Shown here: one piece after another, positions 35,122 through 44,160 of the stretch | Layout of the letters: each line of letters opens with the position of its first letter | How positions within the stretch are numbered: the first letter of the stretch is position 1 | Assembly: GCF_014192395.1 (NCBI RefSeq) | Contig: NZ_JACHXW010000006.1 | Span: 310,001 to 374,000 of the forward strand | Reading direction: 5' to 3' | DNA from: Paenibacillus endophyticus | Lineage (GTDB): Bacteria > Bacillota > Bacilli > Paenibacillales > Paenibacillaceae | DNA: 64,000 nucleotides | The notes under the pieces: model-generated | The model's input: the letters and a program-made list of their open reading frames with translations, nothing else | What the model was told of the DNA's origin: nothing | The model's database searches: none | Made by a program: the position numbers and the translations under genes

Positions 35122-38100
35122 ATGAAAAAACAATGGGGGACGATAATTGTATTCTTCCTTATCGTTGTAGCTTTTCCGATATACGAATATGTGTATCAGC
35201 AGTTGGCAGAAGAAAAAGCACCGCATTCAAGCGGGGGCACGCTTGATTTAACTGACTGGGATTTTAGCAAGGATGGATCGGTTGCGCTGAATGGCGACTG
35301 GGAATTTTATCGCAATCAGCTGCTGACGCCTCAGCATTTCAAGCAAGCGGAGTCTAACACATCGAAGGGGCCTGGGCTAACAGGCCTCTTTCCTGTACCG
35401 GGGCAATGGAATGCCTATATTGCCGATAACGGCGAGCCAGCCGCAGCAGGGTTCGGCACATACCGGCTGCATATTAACCTTGGCGACCGGCATGAAAAGT
35501 ATTATGGAATCAAAACGACGAATATCCGGATGGCGAATAAGATTTACATAAACGGAGAGGAAGTAGGAGCAAGCGGGCTTCCTGGTGACTCAGAGCGAAC
35601 GGATAAGACCTCCAATGTTCCTTATCTAGGTTTTGTTTCGATAACTGATCCCATTGTTGAGATTATCGTGCAGGTATCCAATTTCAATTATTCTTCAGGA
35701 GGAATCATTTATCCGATTTGGTTCGGCGATGAGCAGGAGCTTCGAGAAAAACGGGAGTTCAGATTGTTTGGTGAATTTTTCAATATTGTAAGCTACTCTA
35801 TGTTTGCTGTTTTTTTTCTTTTCTTATTTTATTTGCGTAGAGAGGAGCGCTCACTGCTTTATTTAGCCTTGTGCTGCTTGTCTTTGTTAGTCTATGTGCT
35901 CACGCACGGAGAGAAGCTGATAACGGTCTTTCTGCCGGAGCTGGACTATGGGATCATCATGAAGCTGCAGAGCGTTTCCTCGGCTTTCGGGCATTTGTTT
36001 TTGCTTTATTATGTGTATGTGTCCGTTCCGCAGGAAATTAACGAAAAGTTATGGAATGTTTGCAAAGCTGCTGCGATATTCGCATTGACAGCTTCCGCCA
36101 TCCTGCCTACCATGCTGTATTCAAAATGGTTTTTTATTGCTGTCATTCTTTCTATGTTCGTTGTGTGTGTCCTGTTGTATACCCTAATTAAGGCGGTGCT
36201 GAACAAGTCCAAGGACGCACACTACTTGCTCTTAAGCGCGATTAGCATTCTGGTATATATTATTGTCAGTATTATGCAGGTACTAGGCATGCTGGAAAGC
36301 CACTTCTATCACTCTTATGAGCTGCTTATTCTCGTTGTCGTTCAAGTCGTCATGCTGGCTAAGCGTTTCTCGAATTCCTTTAATGAGGTTGAAGAGCTCT
36401 CACGCAAGCTCGTGGCGATAGATGGATTAAAGGATGAGTTTATGGCTAACACCTCGCATGAGCTTAGAACGCCGCTGCATGGTATCGTAAACATCGCGGA
36501 ATCACTTTTGGAGGGGGTAGCTGGGACTCCGAGCAGTGACCAGGCAAGGCAGCTCTCCATGATCGTGTCAACGGGCAGAAGGCTGAACTATCTCATTCAT
36601 GATATTTTGGATTTCTCTACGCTGCGGAATGGACAGCTAACCCTGAACCGTCAAGCGGTAGATCTTCCTGCTGCGGCGCAATCGGTCATGGAAGTCATCG
36701 GTCATTTGGCGGAGAAAAAGGGAGTTAAGCTCATTCAGGAGTGGCCGGAAAATCTACCGCTGTTAGATGCCGATGAAGAGAGGCTTCGCCAGATCCTCTT
36801 TAACTTGCTTGGCAATGCAGTAAAGTTCACGCATGCTGGACATATTCGGATAAAAGCCGAGCTTATTGATCGAATGGTTATCATCCGAGTGGAGGATACA
36901 GGTATAGGCATTCATTTGGACAGGCTGGATGATATTTTCAAACCGTTCAACAGCTTAGGCATGGTTGATATTCAAGCCGGGTATAGCGGGACGGGCATTG
37001 GATTGAACATAACGAAAAAACTCGTTGAGCTTAATGGCGGGAGGATTTGGGCTGAATCTGAGCCAGGCATAGGCTCCAGCTTTTCGTTCACGCTCCCTGC
37101 TGCTAGTCAATCCTCCATCACAGAAGCGGCAGCAGGCAAAAGGATTGCGGCAACGATTGAATCGCCTTACCAGCTTCAAACGGCAATTGCTCACGGACCG
37201 GGTAACGTCGAGGCAGAAAAGGATTCGCAGCATTTCACGGTACTAGTAGTGGATGACGACCCGATTAACTTGCAGGTGCTCATTAATTTATTGTCCACAG
37301 AGCATTACACCGTCATCGCTGTAGATAACGGAGAGGATGCGCTTCTTGCGCTGTCTGCCAAACGCCGCTTTGATTTGGTGATTACGGATTGGATGATGCC
37401 GGGCATGTCAGGGCTTGAGCTTTGCAGGCGAATCAGGGAGCGCCATGCCCTGTCTGAGCTCCCCGTCCTAATGCTCACAGCCAGAAGTCTTGTGGGAGAT
37501 ATCCAAACAGCCTTCAGCGCAGGCATTAACGATTTTTTGACGAAGCCTGTGGACGGTGTTATCCTGCGGGCAAGGGTAAGAACCTTGCTGGAGCTGCGTC
37601 AGTCTGTGCAAGCGGCGATCCGCTCTGAGCTTGCTTTCCTTCAAGCGCAAATCAAGCCTCATTTCTTATATAATGCGCTAAATACGATCATATCGGTTTG
37701 CCCTACCGACCCGGAAAAGGCTACCGAGCTATTGATGGATTTAAGTAAATATTTGCGAAGCAGCTTTGATTTCCATAATCGGCAGCAGATTGTCAGCTTG
37801 GAGAAAGAGCTGGAGTTGGTCCGTTCCTACGTCGCACTGGAGCAAGCAAGATTTGGCAAGCGTCTGCGTGTGGTGTACGAGGTGGATGAACGCACGACCG
37901 GCTTTATCCCGCCACTTAGCATTCAGCCCATTGTCGAAAATGCAGTAAGACATGGCGTTATGCAGACGGCGGCTGGCGGGACCGTTTTCTTGAAGGTTCA
38001 GCAGCTAGGTGATCACATGCAGATTTCGGTAACAGATAGCGGTGTCGGTATAAAAGCCAGCGAGCTTAACTCGCTGCTATTAGAGCAGCGTCCTCTACGC

Positions 38101-38250
38101 GGGGTCGGATTAATTAATATTCATCGACGTTTGTTGTCTCTGTATGGGGAAGGTCTTGCCATTATAAGCAAGGAAGGCGAAGGTACGACGGTTTCCTTCC
38201 AGGTTCCTCAGGCTAAGCAGGGAAATGAAATCGAAATCTATGAAGACTAG
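35122..38250 (+). CDS. Hybrid sensor kinase with 7TMR-DISM input and two transmitter modules
   Basis: This 1042-aa membrane kinase contains, in order: an N-terminal helix; an extracellular jelly-roll domain (about 45-215, VALNGDWEFYRNQLL); seven membrane helices (about 225-420); HisKA with His in TSHELRTPLHG (about 445); a first HATPase (NLLGNAVKFTH, DTGIGI); and a receiver (Asp about 755, VITDWMMPGMSG). These are followed by a second LytS-type transmitter with His in IKPHFLYNALNTI and a second ATPase (PIVENAVRHGV, DSGVGI). Two kinase modules flanking one receiver suggest an internal phosphorelay with the adjacent SARP regulator. The start has an AAGGAGG site. Confidence 0.93.
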   Translation: MKKQWGTIIVFFLIVVAFPIYEYVYQQLAEEKAPHSSGGTLDLTDWDFSKDGSVALNGDWEFYRNQLLTPQHFKQAESNTSKGPGLTGLFPVPGQWNAYIADNGEPAAAGFGTYRLHINLGDRHEKYYGIKTTNIRMANKIYINGEEVGASGLPGDSERTDKTSNVPYLGFVSITDPIVEIIVQVSNFNYSSGGIIYPIWFGDEQELREKREFRLFGEFFNIVSYSMFAVFFLFLFYLRREERSLLYLALCCLSLLVYVLTHGEKLITVFLPELDYGIIMKLQSVSSAFGHLFLLYYVYVSVPQEINEKLWNVCKAAAIFALTASAILPTMLYSKWFFIAVILSMFVVCVLLYTLIKAVLNKSKDAHYLLLSAISILVYIIVSIMQVLGMLESHFYHSYELLILVVVQVVMLAKRFSNSFNEVEELSRKLVAIDGLKDEFMANTSHELRTPLHGIVNIAESLLEGVAGTPSSDQARQLSMIVSTGRRLNYLIHDILDFSTLRNGQLTLNRQAVDLPAAAQSVMEVIGHLAEKKGVKLIQEWPENLPLLDADEERLRQILFNLLGNAVKFTHAGHIRIKAELIDRMVIIRVEDTGIGIHLDRLDDIFKPFNSLGMVDIQAGYSGTGIGLNITKKLVELNGGRIWAESEPGIGSSFSFTLPAASQSSITEAAAGKRIAATIESPYQLQTAIAHGPGNVEAEKDSQHFTVLVVDDDPINLQVLINLLSTEHYTVIAVDNGEDALLALSAKRRFDLVITDWMMPGMSGLELCRRIRERHALSELPVLMLTARSLVGDIQTAFSAGINDFLTKPVDGVILRARVRTLLELRQSVQAAIRSELAFLQAQIKPHFLYNALNTIISVCPTDPEKATELLMDLSKYLRSSFDFHNRQQIVSLEKELELVRSYVALEQARFGKRLRVVYEVDERTTGFIPPLSIQPIVENAVRHGVMQTAAGGTVFLKVQQLGDHMQISVTDSGVGIKASELNSLLLEQRPLRGVGLINIHRRLLSLYGEGLAIISKEGEGTTVSFQVPQAKQGNEIEIYED

Positions 38251-38331
38251 TCCTTAGTGAAAATAGGCAGTCCAAAAGTCATTTTTCGAGAATGTTAAAT
38301 CTAATTTGTATGGTACGTAATAGAAAGCAGA

Positions 38332-38378
38332 GAAAGAACCTTCAGTTCCACTTTTATAGTGGTTTTGAAGGTTCTTTC
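38332..38378. terminator. Bidirectional terminator between the kinase and pspA genes
   Basis: A perfect 13-bp stem, GAAAGAACCTTCA (38332-38344) with TGAAGGTTCTTTC (38366-38378), lies between the convergent kinase and pspA genes. The T tract is short on both strands. Confidence 0.7.
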
Positions 38379-38446
38379 GTGCACGTATTGGATCCGTTCG
38401 GGTTACCCTTTTGGGAAGGACCCTTTGCATGGAATGTTAACCAAGA

Positions 38447-39118
38447 TTACTGGCCGGAAGTCTTTTTGAGCAATCGACTTAGTTCTTCGTCGACGCGTGC
38501 GCTGCGGAGCTCGGTTTGCTCATTGATGCCCGTTTGGCGGGCGTCTAGCCCATATCGTCCTCTTGCAAGCTCCTGCTGCGCTTCTTGCTCCATCAGCTTC
38601 TGCTCGATCCGATCGAAGCCCCGCGCAGCCGTGCTGCCATGGTGGACGGAGGAAGAGGGATATCCAGATGTTTGAGCCGTCTTTTCCAACCTTGCGACAA
38701 GCTCTTGCCGTTTTTCTTGAAGTCTAGCTTTGTCTTCCTTCAACGCTACGACCCGAAGTTCCAAATCAAGCACCGCTTGCTTGGCTAGATGTATGAGCTT
38801 CTGCGTTTCTTCCTTTTGTTCCAAATACAAAAGCTTAGCCTCAAGCGCAGTGCGAGCTTCCGCCTCACGACCCTCCAATGCTGCTTGTTCTGCTTTGCCT
38901 TCGTAGTAGGACGCCTGCTCGTTCAGCTCATTCAGCTTAGCCAGCAAGAATCGCTCATGCGCCTGCTGCTTCAAGCTTTCATGCTCCGCATTTGCAATTT
39001 CTTCGTCCAAATCTCTTAAATAGTGGTTTAACATCATGACCGGATTTTCAATCTTGTCTAACATTTCATTAGCGGCCGCCTTCGTCATGCTGGCCAAACG
39101 TTGTAAAATTCCCATCAT
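38447..39118 (-). CDS. pspA: PspA/IM30-family membrane-stress protein
   Basis: This 223-aa coiled-coil protein is typical of PspA/Vipp1: it begins GILQRLASMTKAAANEMLDK, continues with IENPVMMLNHYLRDLDEEI and long heptad-rich helices, and ends in a more variable tail. PspA forms ESCRT-III-like oligomers on the inner membrane face under envelope stress. GGGAGAG lies five and eight bases before ATG 39118 and ATG 39115, so either may be used. It follows pspC by 25 bp on the same strand and is probably co-transcribed. Confidence 0.9.
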   Translation of the reverse strand: MMGILQRLASMTKAAANEMLDKIENPVMMLNHYLRDLDEEIANAEHESLKQQAHERFLLAKLNELNEQASYYEGKAEQAALEGREAEARTALEAKLLYLEQKEETQKLIHLAKQAVLDLELRVVALKEDKARLQEKRQELVARLEKTAQTSGYPSSSVHHGSTAARGFDRIEQKLMEQEAQQELARGRYGLDARQTGINEQTELRSARVDEELSRLLKKTSGQ

Positions 39119-39143
39119 ATCATCTCTCCCTGAATGGTTTAGT

Positions 39144-39359
39144 TTAGTAGTGGTCAACAAATCTAAAATCATGGTTTGCGGCTTTAGGAACAAAGAGCGT
39201 AGCAAGGAAGTAGATCAGAATGACTGCCCCAAAGCTGAAAAATGCGGCGATGACAACTAACAATCTGATGATCGTAGAATCAATGCCTAGCCACTGTCCA
39301 ATACCTCCGCATAGACCGGTCAGCTTGCTGTCCGTCGTTGATCGAAATAATTTTTTCAT
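39144..39359 (-). CDS. pspC: PspC-domain membrane protein
   Basis: This 71-aa protein has the PspC signature KLTGLCGGIGQWLGID followed by one or two hydrophobic helices (IIRLLVVIAAFFSFGAVILI). Small PspC proteins help envelope-stress control and often precede pspA. ATG 39359 is chosen because GGGAAAGG lies nine to ten bases upstream; upstream in-frame ATGs at 39368 and 39386 would add up to nine residues. A TACAAT -10-like element (plus strand 39397-39402) lies upstream, next to an imperfect palindrome around GACCGCGGTC. Confidence 0.85.
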   Translation of the reverse strand: MKKLFRSTTDSKLTGLCGGIGQWLGIDSTIIRLLVVIAAFFSFGAVILIYFLATLFVPKAANHDFRFVDHY

Positions 39360-39617
39360 CTCTTTCATCCTTTCCCTTCGGCTCATCTATGTCCTTATTG
39401 TAGAATAAGGCCTGCATTCTCGTAACGGACCGCGGTCTGTTCCTGCTACTGGTCTTTAGGCGGGTATACATGCGACAAATGGCGGGGAAGGTTTTTTTGA
39501 AGGTTATTGGGAATTACGTTTCAAGATGCAATTATGCTTTACAGCAACCACGTAATCTCCTATTATGAATCTAGTTTTAATAGAGAATTATTAGCAGGTA
39601 TGGGAGGAAAGGTTAAA

Positions 39618-42600
39618 TTGGATAAGAAGGCTTCTTATAGAAAAGGAATTTGTGCAATCCTTGTTTTTGTATTATGTTTTCCAAATTGGATGGCTCCTTT
39701 ATTCGTTCAAGCGGAATCTGCTCCATCAGTTGGTTCATACCTGGCAGAGAGATGGGCACTAAACGTCGAAGGTGCGGTAGCGGCGGAACCCGTTATCGGT
39801 ATTGATGGCACAGTGTACGTCTTAACGAAAAAGGGGAAATTTTATGCGTTAAGTCCCACTGGCAAGCCTTTATGGACAGCAGTGGTTAGGCCAATGAGTG
39901 AAGAATACGAGGACGAAAAAGGTCAAGTCCTACTAGGGACTGACGGGGTCATTTATGTAAGCTCAAGCGGAAACTTATACGCTTTTCAGGCTGATGGAAC
40001 GAAGAAATGGGAATATGAAACGACCTACTCGCGCTTTGACAAGGTGGAATTGCAGCGTAATGGTTTGATCTACATTAAACTTAATAATAGCAGCATGCTG
40101 GCACTGCGCTTGGATGGGACCAAAGCACTCGAACGCAGCGACATTTCGGGTTTAGTGAAATATAAAGGCCTGAGCGAGGATAAGATTTATGCGACGTCTT
40201 ACAGTTTGATAACAAATATAGTTGGCGGCAAGCTTGCTCTTGAGACGACCACTTATGCTGAGGAATTGAATACAAACGGTTCAACGCGCTGGAAGGTGAA
40301 GTTGAACGCTACTTCGTCCTACAATAGCCCTTCTGTAGATAAAGACGGGAATTTAATGGTATTTGCAGAGCCTTCGGGTCTTGGAAACCAACCGCAGACT
40401 CCGTCATATGTTAAATCTAGGCAGCCAACCGAGGTGAAGGTCATTAGCGAGGGAGTCGTAAGGCGCACTTATTCGCTTACCGGGAGAACGGAAGCGCCTA
40501 TTCTTTTTGACGAAAATAATAATGCTTATATCGTTACTCTAGATGCTGTTGTTTCTAAATTTGACTCATCAGGCAAACTCATTTGGAAATTGCAGCTTGA
40601 TGATCGAACAAATCTAATTGAGCGCGGCACGGTTATGCATCTTGAAAAGGATGGAGCCCTTTTATTCTACAGCACGCTTCTTCGATATGAAAAGTCAGAG
40701 AATACTTCATATGAGCGGAGCGAGCTTTACAAACTCGAACTTCAACGGATTAGCGAAGATGGGAAGCTTATTTCTTCAACAGTCATAAAAAATGAAAAAC
40801 CAGTTGTTTGGTTTGATAATGGAATGATGCTTTCCGACGGCTACAATAAACTCATTTTCTCGGACTTGCAAATGGAAAAATCGGTAGAATTTGATGTCAG
40901 TTCTACCTTTCATCTTACGTTTGTAGACAAAAACCAAATTTATATGGGTACAAAAAGCGGGCGGGTCATTGCTTTGGAGTTGAAAAATATTACGAATGAG
41001 CGTGACGTTGTCTCCCTTTCATTCGGAAATATATATACACAGTTCCAGGTAGGAACGATTAGCGCCCTACAAGCAAGTGCGAAGTATGCTGATGGAAAAG
41101 AACAAACGAACCCAGTAGGTATAATCTACCGTACAAGCAATGATAAAATCGCGTATTTCGACAAAGCCGGCTTTCATGCGGCTGCTCCCGGAGAGGTGGA
41201 GGTGACTGCTGAATACCTTAAAGTAAAGACAACCATTAAAGTAACTGTGAATGGAAATCCGAATACATCAAAGCCGGAACCGATCTATAGCGCTAATCTT
41301 AATAAAAAGTGGTCATTCGTATTGCCAGCGCTTGAGACGAGTGAAAATGAAAAATATTTAGAGCCGATCATTTCAGCAGAGGGATCAGTTTATGCGCTAA
41401 GCAGCCAAGGGAAAATCACAGCTGTCAGTTCAGATGGAAAGCTTCGATGGCAGCATGATATGAATGAGATTGTGGCGAAGCCGCCAGTGCTCGGACCTGA
41501 TGCACGTCTTTATGTCGGGACGAATACGGGGCAGCTTGTATCTTATGAGCTCGCCAGCGGTAAGCAAATGCTTAATCAGAATATCGCGGTTGGACAGTTC
41601 AGCACGCTGCTCGGCTGGGATCGTTTCGGAAACAGATATACAGGATTCAGCATCAGCAGTTCTAACAGAATGGCAAGAAGTGAGAGCAGTACGCTGCAAG
41701 CGACAGATATATCGGACGCTGTTCGATGGACAACTCCGTTGAATGGAGAAATTGTACATGATGAGCTTGTGTTGAACAGTGAGGGTGACACCGTTTACGT
41801 CGTTACAAAGAATACAGAAACGGTTGGCGAGGTTGCAGACTATCCGATGGCAATGGTCACATTCCGCTCTATAGGCACGCTTTATGCGATTGATGCTTTG
41901 TCTGGAAATATACGATGGAAATACGATTTAGGAAAGTCTGATTCAACGTTCTACAAGCCTGTGCTGCTTCAGGATGGAACCATCGTTGCTGCTAGCTCGC
42001 AAGGCACGGTGAGCGCAGTCGATGCGGACGGAAACTTGAAATGGAAAAACAACTTTAAATTTTATTTACAAGCTGCGCCTATTATAAGCAAAGATCATAT
42101 AACGATGTTTAGACATCGTGTTGTTGAAGGTCTAACAGAGGGAGAGAATTCGATTCAATTTATGAATCTACAAGATTATCCGGAAACCATTAACCAAATG
42201 CAGAATGAATGGCTGTTCACCATAAAAGATACTGCCATAGCAACTAGAAATCGCCAATCTGTTGCATCTTACGATGCAGCGGGAAAAATGAAGTGGCGAG
42301 TTGATTTGGCAGGGGACAAGTCAGTCGCAAGCGGCGTTACAGATGGTTATCAAGTAGCAGTGATTGATCATGTGAATGAACTAAGCTTATTCGATATTAC
42401 AGTGACACGCTCATCGGATGTTTTATTTTATGACATGAAGCTGCATTGGGCGAGGGAAGCGGTAGAGAAGCTGGTTGAAGCAGGGGTAGTTTCGGGTTTC
42501 CCTGACGGAACCTATCGTCCGAACGCTGCAGTTACGAGAGAGCAGTTTTTGTCCATGCTTTCGAAGAAGCTCAATACGACTTTAAGGGAAACAGAGCTAG

Positions 42601-42947
42601 CCTTCACTGATGTAGCTAAGGATAGGTGGTCAAGAGCCATTATAGAATCTGCTTGGGCAGATGGCTGGATTGATGCGACAGCATACGGCAGCACATTTAA
42701 GCCCGCTGATCCTGTAACAAGGGAAGAAGTGACGGTATGGACAGCTAAAGCACTAAAACTGACAGAAAAAGTGGATGGTCTGGCAAAGGTTTTTGATCTT
42801 TCATCGATCAAGGCATCGAACAGAGGTTTGGTTGGTGCAGTTATCGATGCGGGCATCATAAACGGCTATGAGGATGGAAGCTTTAAGCCGCTAGCCACTT
42901 TGACTCGTGCAGAGGCAGCGGTTCTGTTGTCTAGAGTAAAACGTTAA
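39618..42947 (+). CDS. S-layer-anchored beta-propeller (PQQ-like) surface protein
   Basis: This 1109-aa secreted protein has a signal peptide (YRKGICAILVFVLCFPNW...AESA), PQQ-type propeller repeats with recurrent GTVYV, G-x-LYA and KWxY blades on both sides of a Big2-like domain (about residues 480-560), and three C-terminal SLH modules (about 930-1109: VSGFPDGTYRPNAAVTREQF, FKPADPVTREE, INGYEDGSFKPLATLTRAEA). TTG 39618 is chosen because GGAGG (39604-39608) lies nine bases upstream and the signal peptide then begins properly; ATG 39600 and TTG 39507 are less likely. It is the second SLH protein in the window and is convergent with none of its neighbours. Confidence 0.9.
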   Translation: MDKKASYRKGICAILVFVLCFPNWMAPLFVQAESAPSVGSYLAERWALNVEGAVAAEPVIGIDGTVYVLTKKGKFYALSPTGKPLWTAVVRPMSEEYEDEKGQVLLGTDGVIYVSSSGNLYAFQADGTKKWEYETTYSRFDKVELQRNGLIYIKLNNSSMLALRLDGTKALERSDISGLVKYKGLSEDKIYATSYSLITNIVGGKLALETTTYAEELNTNGSTRWKVKLNATSSYNSPSVDKDGNLMVFAEPSGLGNQPQTPSYVKSRQPTEVKVISEGVVRRTYSLTGRTEAPILFDENNNAYIVTLDAVVSKFDSSGKLIWKLQLDDRTNLIERGTVMHLEKDGALLFYSTLLRYEKSENTSYERSELYKLELQRISEDGKLISSTVIKNEKPVVWFDNGMMLSDGYNKLIFSDLQMEKSVEFDVSSTFHLTFVDKNQIYMGTKSGRVIALELKNITNERDVVSLSFGNIYTQFQVGTISALQASAKYADGKEQTNPVGIIYRTSNDKIAYFDKAGFHAAAPGEVEVTAEYLKVKTTIKVTVNGNPNTSKPEPIYSANLNKKWSFVLPALETSENEKYLEPIISAEGSVYALSSQGKITAVSSDGKLRWQHDMNEIVAKPPVLGPDARLYVGTNTGQLVSYELASGKQMLNQNIAVGQFSTLLGWDRFGNRYTGFSISSSNRMARSESSTLQATDISDAVRWTTPLNGEIVHDELVLNSEGDTVYVVTKNTETVGEVADYPMAMVTFRSIGTLYAIDALSGNIRWKYDLGKSDSTFYKPVLLQDGTIVAASSQGTVSAVDADGNLKWKNNFKFYLQAAPIISKDHITMFRHRVVEGLTEGENSIQFMNLQDYPETINQMQNEWLFTIKDTAIATRNRQSVASYDAAGKMKWRVDLAGDKSVASGVTDGYQVAVIDHVNELSLFDITVTRSSDVLFYDMKLHWAREAVEKLVEAGVVSGFPDGTYRPNAAVTREQFLSMLSKKLNTTLRETELAFTDVAKDRWSRAIIESAWADGWIDATAYGSTFKPADPVTREEVTVWTAKALKLTEKVDGLAKVFDLSSIKASNRGLVGAVIDAGIINGYEDGSFKPLATLTRAEAAVLLSRVKR

Positions 42948-43080
42948 CGGAGAAGAGAATCGACAGCTTCTGAATCAAATCAAGAAGGGGAAAGGCCAGT
43001 CGAGAACATCCTGAATGTGACGAATAAGATACATTGCTAAATAATAGCTGGACATATCGATTATGTTTGGTAAGCTTGGT

Positions 43081-43115
43081 ATAAGGCCTCTAACGAAGAG
43101 GCCTTATATTTTTTT
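43081..43115 (+). terminator. Strong hairpin terminator upstream of the gre-khtTU operon
   Basis: ATAAGGCCTCT (43081-43091) pairs with AGAGGCCTTAT (43097-43107), then ATTTTTTT. It lies 134 bp after the SLH gene and only 22 bp before the 24-codon leader ORF, so it can end the SLH transcript or act as an attenuator for the genes downstream. Confidence 0.85.
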
Positions 43116-43129
43116 AGGAGGAGAAAAGG

Positions 43130-43204
43130 ATGGAAAAAACAGTTGGTTGTTTGAACAGAATCAGTATTGTGCGCATAGGGGGGGAAGTCTACTATGAACC
43201 ATAG
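43130..43204 (+). CDS. 24-codon leader ORF overlapping the GreA/B-like gene
   Basis: ATG 43130 follows AGGAGGAG with good spacing and encodes 24 residues (MEKTVGCLNRISIVRIGGEV and four more), ending in TAG at 43202-43204, 11 bp inside the next gene. The strong ribosome site and the overlap suggest that it is translated and couples translation to the downstream gene. No domain is recognisable. Confidence 0.5.
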   Translation: MEKTVGCLNRISIVRIGGEVYYEP

Positions 43205-43673
43205 TACCGGTCTATCCCGTGTAAGAGAACAGTTGGTCGCACAGCTTGTCCTGTTGGGTGACGAGAAGAAGCGCTTTCTCGACGCCTATTTTGTCATGCA
43301 TGGCAAAGAGCGTACTGAAATCAGTCAATTTTTATCATTGTATACGGATACCTTACAAAAGCTGCTTACGGACCGGGATTCGTTGGCAGACGAAGAGCTG
43401 CATTCCCAGGTGCTTATTGGCAGCTTTGTCACGTTTGAGTATCCGGATTTCGATACCAAGGATTCCTTTGCGATTGTGCTGCCTGATCAGGCAGATCCGG
43501 ATGAAAACAGGATTTCCTTTCTGTCTCCTGTGGGCAGGCAATTGCTGCTGGCCCGCCTCGGCGAGCTTATTTCCGTTGCCGCGCCATCCGGAGCGATCCG
43601 AACCCGTATTGCCGCAATCACGTTCACGGGCGGAAACTCCTGTATGGAAGGAGATGAGGCATGTGGATCTTAG
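43194..43673 (+). CDS. GreA/GreB-type C-terminal domain protein
   Basis: This 159-aa protein has a helical N-terminus (about 1-65). Its C-terminal half follows the FKBP-like GreA/GreB pattern (VLIGSFVTFEY, IVLPDQADP, ISFLSPVGRQLL, GELISVAAPSGAIRTRIAAI). Gre factors act in the RNA polymerase secondary channel, but this protein lacks the long acidic N-terminal coiled coil, so it may bind polymerase like Rnk or have another role. A G-rich ribosome site precedes ATG 43194. It overlaps the khtT-like gene by 11 bp, so it belongs to the antiporter operon. Confidence 0.8.
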   Translation: MNHSTGLSRVREQLVAQLVLLGDEKKRFLDAYFVMHGKERTEISQFLSLYTDTLQKLLTDRDSLADEELHSQVLIGSFVTFEYPDFDTKDSFAIVLPDQADPDENRISFLSPVGRQLLLARLGELISVAAPSGAIRTRIAAITFTGGNSCMEGDEACGS

Positions 43674-44157
43674 AGAAACCGAACTGCCCGGCATTGGCCG
43701 TAAGTATAGTCTGATTACCCGTAGCGGAGAAAAGTTGGTAATCGTCGTTCATAACGATGAACGACGGGATATTTTTCATATGAACCCTGATGAGCCGGAC
43801 GATATGCTGTCCGTGGCCACGCTTGACGATGAGGAAGCAAGAGTCGTCTCCGCGATTATCGCAGGGATCACTTACAAGCCGAAGTTTCTGGAAAATCAAG
43901 AGATTGCTCTGGATAGCTTGATCATAGAATGGATTCGGCTGGAGCCATTGTCCAAATGTGTAGGCAAGCGGATTGGGGAGCTGGATATCCGCAGAACGAC
44001 AGGGGCAACCATCCTCGCCGTAGTTGGTAAGGATAAGACGAAGCATATTAATCCGGGCGCGGAATACATGTTCACTGCTGGACTGACCTTGGTCGTAGCC
44101 GGCGAACGCATGCAATTAAACCTGTTAAAAACATTGCTGCTGAATGGAACGCTATAG
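43663..44157 (+). CDS. khtT: KhtT-like regulatory subunit of a K+/H+ antiporter
   Basis: This 164-aa cytosolic protein begins with LRETELPGIGRKYSLITRSG, typical of KhtT, and ends in a TrkA-C/RCK_C domain (about 80-162; KRIGELDIRRTTGATILAV, AGLTLVVAG). In B. subtilis KhtT binds c-di-AMP and controls KhtU. GTG 43663 is selected because AAGGAG lies about nine bases upstream; the longer frame from 43246 only shadows the previous gene. It is three bases before the antiporter gene, and the pair fits a c-di-AMP-controlled potassium export system. Confidence 0.9.
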   Translation: MDLRETELPGIGRKYSLITRSGEKLVIVVHNDERRDIFHMNPDEPDDMLSVATLDDEEARVVSAIIAGITYKPKFLENQEIALDSLIIEWIRLEPLSKCVGKRIGELDIRRTTGATILAVVGKDKTKHINPGAEYMFTAGLTLVVAGERMQLNLLKTLLLNGTL

Positions 44158-44160
44158 CCG

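Noticed and set aside
39507..39617. N-terminal extension of the propeller/SLH protein from TTG 39507
   Set aside because: No ribosome site; it would bury the signal peptide. GGAGG supports TTG 39618.
42948..43193. c-di-AMP (ydaO-type) riboswitch ahead of khtTU
   Set aside because: The 130 bases before the hairpin lack the conserved core and are too short.
43246..43662. Upstream part of the frame leading into khtT
   Set aside because: It is the shifted frame of the Gre-like gene, Arg/Cys-rich and without homology.
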